64,000 nucleotides of DNA from Cohnella herbarum (GCF_012849095.1 NZ_CP051680.1:6568001-6632000); one strand, 5' to 3'. Positions 26,932-36,296 are shown, numbered from the stretch's first letter. A program made the numbers and translations. The notes: generated by a model not told the origin, from the letters alone.

Positions 26932-27753
26932 ATGTTAGTTACAGTAGGAAATCGCGTGTTGGAGCTTGGAGGACCGCATTTAACGGAGTTGAGGGATTCG
27001 AACGATATTTTACATGACATCGCGGCTTTGAGGGATCGGATTTCGGAGGACGGCTACTTGTTGCTTCGGGGGTTCCATGACAGGGAGCAAGTGCTTAAGG
27101 CCCGACATGGCGTCTTGGAAAAGATGCATAAGATGGGCAAGTTGGACAGAGACACTCTGCTGGAAGAAGGCGTAATGGCGGACGGTAGCAAAACGTTGTT
27201 CATGGGCGGCACGAACGAAGATTTGCCGGAATTGCTGAACGTGTTGAACGGGGATCACATTATGAGATTCTTCGATCGGTTGCTCGGCGAACAGTCGCTG
27301 ACCTACCATTACAAGTGGCTGCGCGCCGTCGGCAAAGGCGATTACACCGGCGCGCATTACGATATCGTGTATATGGGCCGCGGTACGCATAACTTGTATA
27401 CCGTATGGTCTCCTCTCGGCGACATCGACTATGCTATGGGCGGGCTCGCCATATGCCTGGATTCCCATCGTTTCGAAGATTTGAAGCGATCCTACGGTTC
27501 CAAGGATTCGGATAGGGACGGAATCGGTCATTACACGGACGACCCGCTCGTCATTACGAATAAATACGGCGGCAAATGGGCGACGACGGAATTCAAAGCG
27601 GGAGACGTGTTGATCTTCGGAATGTTCCTTATGCACTGCTCGCTGGAGAATACGACGAACCAATACCGTCTTAGCGTGGATACGAGATACCAGTCTTCTC
27701 TGGAGAAAGTCGACGAACGATGGAGCGGCAAGAAGCCGCGCGGCCATCATTAA
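26932..27753 (+). CDS. Phytanoyl-CoA dioxygenase (PhyH)-family Fe(II)/2-oxoglutarate oxygenase
   Basis: 273 residues from ATG 26932 (nine bases after AGAGGAG). Iron ligands are H142 and D144 in GAHYDIV and the distal H235 in MFLMHCSLENTTN; R246 in QYRLSVDTRYQ should bind 2-oxoglutarate. The family hydroxylates small molecules at unactivated carbons; the substrate is not predictable. Paired with a divergent AraC regulator. The next gene converges 8 bp on. Confidence 0.85.
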   Translation: MLVTVGNRVLELGGPHLTELRDSNDILHDIAALRDRISEDGYLLLRGFHDREQVLKARHGVLEKMHKMGKLDRDTLLEEGVMADGSKTLFMGGTNEDLPELLNVLNGDHIMRFFDRLLGEQSLTYHYKWLRAVGKGDYTGAHYDIVYMGRGTHNLYTVWSPLGDIDYAMGGLAICLDSHRFEDLKRSYGSKDSDRDGIGHYTDDPLVITNKYGGKWATTEFKAGDVLIFGMFLMHCSLENTTNQYRLSVDTRYQSSLEKVDERWSGKKPRGHH

Positions 27754-27760
27754 GCGGTTG

Positions 27761-30700
27761 TCAGTTCGGAATCACGAAAGACACCGTCGTTCCTTCGTTA
27801 GGTTGGCTGCGAATAGATAAGCCATGACCGTACAATTGCATCAAACGCCGATTCGTATTGGAAAGTCCGATCCCGCCCTTTCCTTTCAGGGTGGGATTCA
27901 GCAATTGAGCGACCTGATCGCGATCCATGCCTTTGCCGTCATCCGTCACTTCAATAAGAGTAGAATCGTCCTGTCTAGTGATCCGAATTTGCAGCGTACC
28001 GCCTTTATTCCGGCTAAGGAGGCCGTGCTTGACGGCATTCTCGACCAGGGGTTGCAAGGAAAGCGGAGGAATATACAAGCGGATATCGGATTCCACTTCC
28101 CATACGACGGACAATCTGTCCTCGAAACGTTCTTGTTCGATATGCAAGTAAGCCTCGACAAGCGCCAGCTCGTGAGAGAGCTCGACGAGTTCCCCCGTAT
28201 TCAGAAAATCGAAGCTGATCCGCAAGAAAGAAGCGAATGCGTCGCCCAGCTTACGCATTTTGCCCGAATCGATATCGCTCAGCGCCATAATGGAATTCAA
28301 CGTGTTGAATAGAAAATGGGGATGAATTTGCGCCTGAAGATAGGCCGCCTCCATGCGCAACCGTTCATTGATCGATTGCTTCAGCGTAGTTAACGCCCGG
28401 ATTCGGTACTTCAGTTCCAACGCGTCTACCGGCTTGGTCACATAATCATTGGCACCCGCCGAGAATCCGGTATAGATGTCGGCGGGCTGACTGCGCGCGG
28501 TCAACAACAAGATCGGAAGCTCGGATACGGAATAGCGCTCCCGGATTCTCTCCGTTAATTCATAGCCGGACATTTGCGGCATCATAACATCGGCAATAAG
28601 CAAATCCCACTGGTTGCGGTCTAACAATTCCAGCACTTCGTGAGCCGAATGCGCCGTTGCGATCGTATACGGTTCCGTCGATAGAATGCCCACGAGCACG
28701 TTCAGGTTGACCGGGTCGTCATCGACGGCCAGAATATTCATTTTCCTCTCGGTGAGAAGCGGCGGCATAGTAAGCGCCGAGGCAGCCGTTTCTCCTATAG
28801 CGGCATCCGGCAATATCAGCCCCCCAAGCTGAATTTCGGTTTCTTCCGATACCCCGTAAGGTTGGGAGAGTCTGAGTATCTGCTGTTGATTCGACGAATC
28901 CGCTATCGGGAGATCAAAGCTGAACACCGATCCTTTCCCCGGCTCCGAACGAACGGTCAGCGTCCCTCCGTGTAACTCCACCAACTGTTTGCTTATGCTT
29001 AGACCTAGTCCGATTCCTCTTCCATCGCTTATTCCGTAAGACCCTTGCTCATAAGGAAGAAACACCCGGGCTTGCGTTTCCTTGTTCATGCCGACGCCGG
29101 TGTCGGAGACGCTTATAAGAACATGCCCGATCCGCTTCACGGCGGAAAAAGAGATCGTTCCTGCTTCCGTGTATTTAAGGGCGTTATGCAATAGGTTATA
29201 CAATACCTGCACGAGCCTTTTCTCGTCGGCCATGACCATCGGCGTCGACTCGGGGATGTTCATTTGCAATACGATAGGCTTGCCCTCGGTCATATATTTA
29301 AGCATGCCGATTACGCCCGGTACGATCGATTGGATCGGCAATGGCTCTTGTTGCAGGACGATGCGGTGCTCTTGGAGACGAGCGACATCGAGAAGATCGC
29401 CGAGCATATGGGACATGCGGCTACTGATCGAGATCAGTAGCCCCATTTCCTTAAGGCTGCTCTCGCCGAGCTGCCCTCTCTCTTTGGTGACGACGGTCTG
29501 GGCGATGTTCATAATGCCGTGCAGAGGCGTCCTCAGTTCGTGCGACGTATTGGCGAGAAATTGATCCTTCAGTTTGTTCGCCCTCTGCAACTGCTCGTTG
29601 AGATCGGCGTTTTCCTTGGCATTGCGGTAGTATTTCTTGAACCAGTATGCGCTGATTCCGATAAGGGCCGCAAGAATATCGAAAGGATAGTACACGGTAG
29701 TTATGTCGAAGCTTGACTCTACGATACTCCATGACAGGTTGGAGAAGATGCCTGCGGCGGACAACAGCAGGAAGGCGATGTCCTTGTCGGCTTGTTGCTT
29801 GAAGATCATCGTTCCAACGGTGTACATAAACCAAACGAAAGGGATTAAATAGAGGAACATAAATCCTCCGAAATCGATCATTCCGTTTAACCACGTTGCG
29901 GGCGCGACAAGGATCAGTCCCGTTAAAGCAACGAGCGTCGCGGAATAAGTTCGCAACCACACGTTATTCGGGGGAGCCGATGCGAACCTCCGGAAAACAA
30001 GCAGTATAAATAGGTTCTGCCACAGAAGAGAGATCAGTCTGATCTTGATCGCCCATGTATAATTGATCGGCAGCCATAGCAGCAGCAAGTTATCGTGACC
30101 GCATATAATCGCAATGCCGACCGAGAGCGTTAATAGCGCCGTGGTGAATAAAGCCCGCTCGCGGCGATTGAATACGTAAAGGATGAACGCGTACAACCCG
30201 TGAAGCAGGAGCAGCACGAACGTAACCAACTGGAATCCGATGGAATACCAACGTACATCATCGATCGAGGCTTGAGAGCCGAAGCGAATGCCGCGCGTGA
30301 TCCCGCCGTTAAAGGGCTCGTCGAAGTTGGCTACGCGAATGTAGACATCGACTTCCGTAGTCCCGGCTATCGTATAGGAAGCCGTGTAAGAGAAGTTCTT
30401 CGGAATATATTCTTCGGCATGTACGGCAGGTTTGCCGGTAACTCCCGAGACGATTCCGTTGATTTCTACTTCGGATGAAGCTTGAATCCCTTGTAGCCAG
30501 ATGGCGACAGGTTGTATAAGCGGATCGGTAAGAATTCGTAATCGGTATGTTCCGTACCCGTACGAGGAGCCGGATTCCGGATTGAGCAGGCTGCCCCAGT
30601 CACCGGGAGTTTGAATCTTAATGGGGGGCGTCTCATCCGACGGAATACCCTGTTTAGTTATGAATTGATTAGGATAGAAATGCCACTCGCCATTCAAGAA

Positions 30701-30883
30701 GAACGAAGGGGAGTTCTCCAAATCGATTCCGCGCATGTCGAGCACCCCATCGACGGCACTTGGCTGTTCCGATGTATAGAAAAGCTCGGACCAAGCCCAC
30801 CGCAGGGAGAATAGAACGCTAAGGAATAAGATTAATAAGACGATATATTTGGGGGTCGTGTTATTTAGCATTCGCATCATCAT
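27761..30883 (-). CDS. Hybrid sensor kinase: 7TMR-DISM, HisKA/HATPase, receiver and LytS-type kinase end
   Basis: 1040 residues. A membrane helix (about 12-32), an extracellular DISMED2-like jelly-roll (about 50-215), seven helices (about 222-410), HisKA with the ANTSHELRTPLHG histidine near 448, HATPase_c (GRGIGLGLSI), a receiver domain (about 712-830; DLLIADVMMPQMSG), and then a second kinase: QAQIHPHFLFNTLNSIM plus a second HATPase_c (VENAVKHG, GKGGIGLSNTNRRL). The tail is of the LytS type. No response regulator with a DNA-binding domain is adjacent. The start codon has no obvious ribosome binding site; the ATGs at 30883, 30880, 30877 and 30871 are alternatives. Confidence 0.85.
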   Translation of the reverse strand: MMMRMLNNTTPKYIVLLILFLSVLFSLRWAWSELFYTSEQPSAVDGVLDMRGIDLENSPSFFLNGEWHFYPNQFITKQGIPSDETPPIKIQTPGDWGSLLNPESGSSYGYGTYRLRILTDPLIQPVAIWLQGIQASSEVEINGIVSGVTGKPAVHAEEYIPKNFSYTASYTIAGTTEVDVYIRVANFDEPFNGGITRGIRFGSQASIDDVRWYSIGFQLVTFVLLLLHGLYAFILYVFNRRERALFTTALLTLSVGIAIICGHDNLLLLWLPINYTWAIKIRLISLLWQNLFILLVFRRFASAPPNNVWLRTYSATLVALTGLILVAPATWLNGMIDFGGFMFLYLIPFVWFMYTVGTMIFKQQADKDIAFLLLSAAGIFSNLSWSIVESSFDITTVYYPFDILAALIGISAYWFKKYYRNAKENADLNEQLQRANKLKDQFLANTSHELRTPLHGIMNIAQTVVTKERGQLGESSLKEMGLLISISSRMSHMLGDLLDVARLQEHRIVLQQEPLPIQSIVPGVIGMLKYMTEGKPIVLQMNIPESTPMVMADEKRLVQVLYNLLHNALKYTEAGTISFSAVKRIGHVLISVSDTGVGMNKETQARVFLPYEQGSYGISDGRGIGLGLSISKQLVELHGGTLTVRSEPGKGSVFSFDLPIADSSNQQQILRLSQPYGVSEETEIQLGGLILPDAAIGETAASALTMPPLLTERKMNILAVDDDPVNLNVLVGILSTEPYTIATAHSAHEVLELLDRNQWDLLIADVMMPQMSGYELTERIRERYSVSELPILLLTARSQPADIYTGFSAGANDYVTKPVDALELKYRIRALTTLKQSINERLRMEAAYLQAQIHPHFLFNTLNSIMALSDIDSGKMRKLGDAFASFLRISFDFLNTGELVELSHELALVEAYLHIEQERFEDRLSVVWEVESDIRLYIPPLSLQPLVENAVKHGLLSRNKGGTLQIRITRQDDSTLIEVTDDGKGMDRDQVAQLLNPTLKGKGGIGLSNTNRRLMQLYGHGLSIRSQPNEGTTVSFVIPN

Positions 30884-30949
30884 AATACGAAGAAATTCGA
30901 CACGGAGAACGCATATTCCTTTATATAAACCGAATCAATAGGATTTCCA

Positions 30950-31008
30950 TTGACAACTAGGCAGCGAGAATTTATATTTATTCATGAATGAAAATGAGAA
31001 TCATTATC
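30950..31008 (+). promoter_or_regulatory. Fur-controlled promoter of the siderophore-binding protein gene
   Basis: TTGACA (30950-30955), 17 bp, TATATT (30973-30978), then a Fur box GAAAATGAGAATCATTATC at 30990-31008, just past the start point, so Fur-iron would block transcription when iron is plentiful. Confidence 0.8.
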
Positions 31009-31050
31009 GACAGTGGATGATCATACATCCACGTATAAGGAGACGCGAGT

Positions 31051-32022
31051 ATGAACAAAAAGCTGTCCGCCCCTATTTTTCTTTTGTTGCTGATGATCAT
31101 AGTTACCGCTTGCGGGAGCAATTCAGGAAACAATGCAGGGAACAATTCAGGGAACAACGCATCGCCCGCACCAAGCTCGGGAGCAACGACGACTGCAGAT
31201 GGAGAATCCGGGACGATTACTTACCAATCCGAGACCGGCCCCGTCGAGGTTCCGGCTAATCCGCAGCGGATCGTGGCCTTGTCGAATGCGCCGAATGTAC
31301 TCTCGTTAGACGGGACGCTGGTCGGGGTAGATCAGTGGACGAATATGAACCCTCTGTTTGCCGAGAAGCTAGCTGGCGTCGAAATCGTATCCGAAGATGA
31401 TTTGGAGAAAATCATCGAGCAGAAGCCGGATTTGATCATCGGCGGAACAGAGATGAAGAATATCGAAAAGCTAAAACAAATTGCGCCTACCGTAGTGTTT
31501 ACTTGGGGCAAGCTGGACTATCTTGCGCAGCAATTGGAGATCGGCAAGCTTCTGAACAAAGAAGAGGAAGCACAGGCTTGGATAGATGATTTTAAGCAAC
31601 GCGCGGAAGCAATCGGCAAGGAAGTCAAAGCGAAAATCGGCGAGAACGCGACTGTATCTGTTTTCGAAACGGATGCTAAAACTTTCTACGTGTTCGGCAA
31701 CAACTGGGCGCGCGGCACGGAAATTCTGTACCAAGCGATGGGCTTGAGCATGCCGGAAAAAGTCAAAAAGGATGCGCAGGGACCAGGCTATTACACGTTG
31801 TCTCAAGAGGTTCTTCCTGAGTATGCGGGAGATTATATCGTGTTGAGCAAGAGCTCGAAAAACGATAACTCATTCATGAAAACCGAAACTTGGAACAACA
31901 TTCCGGCCGTTAAGAACAAGCAAGTTATTGAGATCGATACCGAATCTTCCACTTATAGCGATCCAACGACGCTTGAATATTTGTTGAATATTTACAAGCA
32001 AGGATTTCTTGGTAACGATTAG
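31051..32022 (+). CDS. Iron-siderophore ABC transporter substrate-binding lipoprotein
   Basis: 323 residues. Lipobox ending in VTACGSN at about 24, then an Asn/Ser/Ala-rich linker with NNAGNNSG-type repeats, then a FhuD/FecB-type fold (QRIVALSNAPNVLSLDG, EKIIEQKPDLIIGG, LKQIAPTVVF). The class carries ferric siderophores to FecCD permeases. No permease or ATPase is adjacent; the FecCD pair at 35278-37345 is 3 kb away with its own binding protein. Preceded by a Fur box. Confidence 0.9.
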   Translation: MNKKLSAPIFLLLLMIIVTACGSNSGNNAGNNSGNNASPAPSSGATTTADGESGTITYQSETGPVEVPANPQRIVALSNAPNVLSLDGTLVGVDQWTNMNPLFAEKLAGVEIVSEDDLEKIIEQKPDLIIGGTEMKNIEKLKQIAPTVVFTWGKLDYLAQQLEIGKLLNKEEEAQAWIDDFKQRAEAIGKEVKAKIGENATVSVFETDAKTFYVFGNNWARGTEILYQAMGLSMPEKVKKDAQGPGYYTLSQEVLPEYAGDYIVLSKSSKNDNSFMKTETWNNIPAVKNKQVIEIDTESSTYSDPTTLEYLLNIYKQGFLGND

Positions 32023-32030
32023 AATAGAAA

Positions 32031-32067
32031 ACAAGTAGATCCGGTTTCTCAGGTCTACTTGTTCTCG
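32031..32067 (+). terminator. Hairpin terminator after the siderophore-binding protein
   Basis: AACAAGTAGA pairs with TCTACTTGTT across a 14-nt loop; the T tract after it is loose (CTCGTTTT). Confidence 0.65.
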
Positions 32068-32069
32068 TT

Positions 32070-32549
32070 TTATTGCATATGAAAAGCGATAAGGAGAAAC
32101 GCAGACGAGGCAACGCATGCCAATGTCCGAATATGGTTCCAAATCATCCACTTAGCAACGAAACTTCCCCATTTTTGCGCGCCATCGTTGGCGGCAGGAT
32201 TAACGACGGCCAGCTTGTTATTAAGAGGGACGTTAAATGCGCCGGTAATGAAGAGAGCGATAAGGTACGAAGCGCTCCCTGCGAGCAGATAAATCGCATC
32301 GGGGTCGTTCCATCGGTTGAAGGAGGTTATCAGAATAAATAGGGTGATCAATCCCGTCCCGAAGAACAGAACGGAACATAGAGGATTAAGCACTGTAATG
32401 TTAATAGACTGCATGGCAGCAATGCTTTGTTCGGCCGAGAGGCGATTAAGAGCTTTCATCACGAAGGCGGAGAAAGCGAATAATACTCCCGCTACCATTC
32501 CGGAACCGATGGCCGCGATGATAATGAAATAATAGACGATCTCATCCAT
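32070..32549 (-). CDS. DUF1772 / anthrone oxygenase-like membrane protein
   Basis: 159 residues with four hydrophobic helices (about 6-28, 54-74, 82-102, 135-157). The FSAFVMKALNRL segment and the invariant-looking GAFNVPLNNKL loop match the DUF1772 family. ATG 32549 is chosen; the open frame upstream lies inside the preceding gene. It overlaps that gene by 8 bp. Family members often sit with NmrA-type reductases under MarR/TetR control, as here; function unknown, possibly quinone or aromatic stress response. Confidence 0.75.
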   Translation of the reverse strand: MDEIVYYFIIIAAIGSGMVAGVLFAFSAFVMKALNRLSAEQSIAAMQSINITVLNPLCSVLFFGTGLITLFILITSFNRWNDPDAIYLLAGSASYLIALFITGAFNVPLNNKLAVVNPAANDGAQKWGSFVAKWMIWNHIRTLACVASSAFLLIAFHMQ

Positions 32550-33396
32550 TCGGTTCGCCCCGATCCCAAATACCGGTTGCGGCGGTATCCCGCGCAAAAT
32601 CCCTGAAATCCCTAGGCTCGCGCCCAAGGGCGCGTTTTACTCCGTCATTTAAGTGGGAATTGCGTCCGTCCAGTACTTTGGTGAATAACTCGAGGAGCAG
32701 ATTCGTAAACTCCGCAGACAAGTTCTCTTGCTCTAACCCGGATCTGAATTGCTCAACGGAAATGGGTACATAATGGATTTCCCTACCGCTTGCTTGGGCG
32801 ATCTCTTCAGTCGCTTCGGCAAAGGTGAGCGCGCGAGGACCGGTAAGCTCATAAAGTTGGCCGATATGCCCGTTCTCGGTTAGCGCGGCTACCGCGACGT
32901 CCGCAATATCGTCCGCATCGATGAAAGGTTCCCTAGCATCCTCTACCGGGAGGGCAATCGTTCCGCCGAGTACCGAATCGAGCAAGAAACTTTCGCTGAA
33001 ATTTTGATTAAACCAGCTAGCCCTTAGAATCGTCCAGTCTGCGCCCGAGTTCCGCAAGGCTTGCTCGCTAACGAGAGCCCCTTCTTCACCGCGGCCGGAC
33101 AATAGAACCAACCGTCGAACGTCATGTTGCAACGCTAACTCGGCGAATGACGCAATATCGTCGGCGGCACCCGGCATCGCTAAGTCGGGATGGTACGTCA
33201 GATATACCGCTTCCGCGTTCTCCAAGACTGCCGACCAAGTGGACTTGATTTGCCAGTCGAAGGGCGGTTCCCCGGCGCGAGACCCGATCCGCGTAGGAAT
33301 GCCAAGAGCAGCGAGGCGTTCCGCTACCCGTCGACCCGTCTTGCCTGTACCGCCGATAATCAGGATCGGCTTTCTCGAGAGTTGATGTTCGTTCAT
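32542..33396 (-). CDS. NmrA-like NAD(P)-binding protein
   Basis: 284 residues from ATG 33396, seven bases after GAGGAGG. The N-terminal dinucleotide motif is GGTGKTGRRVAERL; VYLTYHP, VLLSGRGEEG and the catalytic-region DWTILRASWFNQNF follow as in atypical short-chain NmrA/QOR2-type proteins, some of which are quinone reductases or NADP sensors. Expressed with the DUF1772 gene, downstream of the MarR operator pair at 33427-33524. Confidence 0.82.
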   Translation of the reverse strand: MNEHQLSRKPILIIGGTGKTGRRVAERLAALGIPTRIGSRAGEPPFDWQIKSTWSAVLENAEAVYLTYHPDLAMPGAADDIASFAELALQHDVRRLVLLSGRGEEGALVSEQALRNSGADWTILRASWFNQNFSESFLLDSVLGGTIALPVEDAREPFIDADDIADVAVAALTENGHIGQLYELTGPRALTFAEATEEIAQASGREIHYVPISVEQFRSGLEQENLSAEFTNLLLELFTKVLDGRNSHLNDGVKRALGREPRDFRDFARDTAATGIWDRGEPNG

Positions 33397-33426
33397 TTGA
33401 ATCCTCCTCATTTTACCTTCATAATA

Positions 33427-33524
33427 TTGTTTGAGCAAACAACTATTGAACTAAAAAATGTACCACCTCCTTTCAAATGATTGTATGCAGCGTAATTGCA
33501 TTTTATTTGTTTGCACAAGCAAAT
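33427..33524. promoter_or_regulatory. Two MarR-type operator palindromes before the NmrA operon
   Basis: TTGTTTG-AG-CAAACAA (33427-33442) has two perfect 7-bp arms; ATTTGTTTGCACAAGCAAAT (33505-33524) is the same motif with one mismatch. Both lie between the MarR gene and its probable target operon. A third copy is at 34005-34024. Confidence 0.75.
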
Positions 33525-33541
33525 ATTTTTATAAAAATTAA

Positions 33542-33970
33542 TCAATTGCTATTCTCTATTTGGTCGCTCACTTTATATAAATGCAACGTAAGTTCATCGC
33601 TTTCTTTCTCGCCCAATATCTCATTTATACGTATACGAAGATTATCCCAGCATTCATGGATGATGGCTTCCAAGGCTTTACCCTTATCCGTGGCGTATAT
33701 GAGGGACATCCGGCCTTCGACGCGGTTATAGATTAGCCCTTTAGCGGTTAGTTTCTCGATCAGACGTGTCACAGTCGAGGGTTGATGGTGGAGAACCTCG
33801 CCTAATTTTTTCTGGGAAATGCCTTCTTCTTCAATAACGGCCAGCATCAAGAAAGCGCCCGTAGGGGATAGGCCGCATTTGAAAAACTCGTCTTCCACGA
33901 TTTTGGTGACCACTCGACTGAGTCGGGTTGCCGTAAAATACAAGCATTCTTTCAGGTAGGTGTCGAGCAC
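33542..33970 (-). CDS. MarR-family transcriptional regulator
   Basis: 142 residues from GTG 33970 (AGAGGT eight bases before). The open frame extends far upstream but that part is not regulator-like. Winged-helix core: MLAVIEEEGISQKKLGEVLHHQPSTVTRLIEKLTAKGLI, then a basic wing VEGRMSLIYAT. It is flanked by three related palindromes (33427, 33505, 34005), so it very likely represses itself and the NmrA/DUF1772 operon. Confidence 0.87.
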   Translation of the reverse strand: MLDTYLKECLYFTATRLSRVVTKIVEDEFFKCGLSPTGAFLMLAVIEEEGISQKKLGEVLHHQPSTVTRLIEKLTAKGLIYNRVEGRMSLIYATDKGKALEAIIHECWDNLRIRINEILGEKESDELTLHLYKVSDQIENSN

Positions 33971-34004
33971 GATCGTTACCTCTTTCTTGTTTGAACATAG
34001 ATGT

Positions 34005-34024
34005 ATTTGTTTGTACAGACAACT
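34005..34024. promoter_or_regulatory. MarR-type operator upstream of the MarR gene
   Basis: TTGTTTG-TA-CAGACAA at 34007-34022 matches the sites at 33427 and 33505 (one arm mismatch) and lies 37 bp before the MarR start; it also faces the plus-strand gene at 34153. Confidence 0.7.
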
Positions 34025-34152
34025 GTAGAGGATATTCCATAAAAAGTCAATCCCAATATTGAGTAGTGAGTTTAGACTGCAAAGATGGAGGACTCTAAAC
34101 CCCGGAAGAGAATATATAAAGTGAAATCCGAATTTTATTGCGGAGGTGTGCG

Positions 34153-35169
34153 ATGAAAGCACTATTCATTGGAGGGACGGGAACGATTAGTTCCGCGATC
34201 ACCAAACAACTATCGGAACAAGGATGCGAGCTGTATCTTCTGAATAGAGGAACTCGCAACGAGAATTTGCAGCCTAACGTTAAGGTGTTGCAAGCGGATA
34301 TTAACGACGAAGATCAGGTGTCGCGACTGATTCAAGATTTGGAGTTCGACGTGGTTGCGGATTTTATCGCCTTTCATCCTGCACAGTTGGAAAGAGACTA
34401 TCGTTTGTTCCAGGGGAAGACGAAGCAGTTTATGTTTATTAGCTCCGCTTCCGCCTATCAGAAGCCGTTGTCCGATTATCGGATTACGGAAAGCACGCCG
34501 CTGGCCAATCCTTATTGGGAGTACTCCAGAAACAAAATCGCGTGCGAAGAATATCTAATGAAGCAATACCGCGATCATCGTTTCCCTATTACAATCGTTA
34601 GGCCTAGCCATACTTACGATGATCGTTCCATTCCTTTAGGCGTACACGGGAGCAAGGGATCTTGGCAGGTTGCTAAGCGGATGCTGGAAAATAAACCGGT
34701 CATTATTCACGGTGATGGAACTTCCCTCTGGACGATGACGCATAATAGCGATTTTGCCCAAGGGTTTATCGGTCTGATGGGAAACATGCATGCGATCGGA
34801 GAATCCGTGCACATCACATCCGACGAATCCGTCACTTGGAACCAAATTTACGAGGCGATAGCCGACGCGCTAGGGGTCAAACTGCAAGCGGTCCATGTTT
34901 CGTCGGAGTTCCTTGCCGCGTGCAGCAAGGAGGATTACACGGGCGGATTGATCGGGGATAAGGCGAATTCGGTCGTTTTCGATAATTCCAAATTGAAGCG
35001 GCTCGTTCCCGGCTTTGTCGCAACGACTCGCTTTGATCAAGGCATTAAGCAAACGGTCGCGAATATTCTCGCGCATCCGGAGTATCAGAAGGAAGATCCG
35101 GAGTTTGACCGTTGGTGCGATAGAGTTATCGGTGCTTTGGAAGGTGCCTTAGCATCGCTTGCGGAATAG
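34153..35169 (+). CDS. NAD-dependent epimerase/dehydratase-family protein
   Basis: 338 residues. ATG 34153 follows GGAGGTG. Rossmann start MKALFIGGTGTISSAI, a FISSASAY strand, and a YSRNKIACEEYL active-site YxxxK motif show an extended short-chain dehydrogenase. VVADFIAFHP and the late INDWIG-free C-terminus resemble the CSP41/isoflavone-reductase-like branch. Substrate unknown, probably a nucleotide sugar or small metabolite. Divergent from the MarR gene. Confidence 0.82.
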   Translation: MKALFIGGTGTISSAITKQLSEQGCELYLLNRGTRNENLQPNVKVLQADINDEDQVSRLIQDLEFDVVADFIAFHPAQLERDYRLFQGKTKQFMFISSASAYQKPLSDYRITESTPLANPYWEYSRNKIACEEYLMKQYRDHRFPITIVRPSHTYDDRSIPLGVHGSKGSWQVAKRMLENKPVIIHGDGTSLWTMTHNSDFAQGFIGLMGNMHAIGESVHITSDESVTWNQIYEAIADALGVKLQAVHVSSEFLAACSKEDYTGGLIGDKANSVVFDNSKLKRLVPGFVATTRFDQGIKQTVANILAHPEYQKEDPEFDRWCDRVIGALEGALASLAE

Positions 35170-35194
35170 CTCGCGAGAGTAAACCCTATATCAA

Positions 35195-35237
35195 AGCGAA
35201 AGACGCTGTTCCATAATTGGGGACAGCGTCTTTCGCT
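35195..35237. terminator. Bidirectional terminator between the epimerase and FecD genes
   Basis: AGCGAAAGACGCTGTTCC pairs with GGGGACAGCGTCTTTCGCT over about 17 bp between convergent genes; T and A tracts are short. Confidence 0.75.
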
Positions 35238-35277
35238 TGTCGTGCCGTGCCGTGACGAACGCGATGGCGACCAGCTT

Positions 35278-36296
35278 TTAACCTCGCAGCTTCGCCAACA
35301 GGTAAAGAAAATACGGGGCGCCGATCATGGAAACGATTAGCCCCGCGGGAATATCCGTGACGCGGGACAGCGTATCGGCGACAAGCACGAGCAATGCGCC
35401 GAGCAAAGCGGAAGCCGGAAGCAGGATGTTATGCTTCGGCCCGACGATTCGCCGGGCGATATGCGGCGCTATCAAGCCGACGAAGCCGATCGATCCGCTT
35501 ACCGCCACGCACGATGCGGCTAAACCGACCGCGGAGGCCAGAAAGGCAAGACGCATTCTCTTAACGGGAGCGCCGAAGCCGGTGGCCAATTGATCGCCGA
35601 GATTCAAGATGTCCAATGTTCTCGCCTTGTAGAATACATAGGGTAAAATGATGACGAGCCACGGCAAGAGAGCGAGTACGAATCTCCAATCCGCCCCCAA
35701 ATACTTCCCGCCAGGAATGTAGCCAGAAACTGATAGTTATCCGAATCGAGCTGGATCGTCATTACGATCATCAAGGCGGATAAGCCCGCCGCAACCGCGA
35801 TTCCCGAGAGCACTAGCCGGGTCGGCGATAATCCTTTATTTTTCTCGTAAGAGAGCAATACCAAGATCAAGGCAGCCAGAGCGGAGCCGATGAACGCGAG
35901 GCAAGGCAGAAGCCATACCGGCGCGATCGTCTTGTTCGGATAGAAGGTGATGAAGAGGACGACCATAACCCCTGCTCCCGCATTGATACCGAGAATGCCC
36001 GGCTCGGCGATCGGATTGCGCACGACCCCCTGCAACAAGCAACCGGACACCGCGAGTCCCGCGCCGACCAGCAAGGCAATCACGATCCTCGGCAAGCGAA
36101 ACTGAAACAAGGCGAGGTTCGTCTGTTCCGTGCCTTGCCCGAATAGCGTTCTCATCACATCCATCGGGGACAGGCTCAACGAACCGGTATTCATGCTGAT
36201 AATAAAAACGACCGCGATCAATATTCCTAACGTCGTAAAAAATACGGATGCCTTTACTTGCCTATGTGCGCGCCGGTCATTTTGTAACGAATTCAT
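35278..36296 (-). pseudogene. FecCD-type siderophore permease (FecD), split by a frameshift
   Basis: ATG 36296 (ATGA overlap with the upstream permease) starts a normal FecCD permease up to FLATFLAGSIWG; there the frame goes wrong at a run of five C (35694-35698, five G on the coding strand). In the next frame the protein resumes as LGADWRFVLALLPWL and runs to the natural end, PYFLYLLAKLRG, at 35278. Adding one G restores GSIWGADWRF, the expected family sequence. So either a one-base loss in a homopolymer has broken the gene, or it is a sequencing error. All other parts (about ten helices, GLIAPHIAR loop) are intact. Confidence 0.88.
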
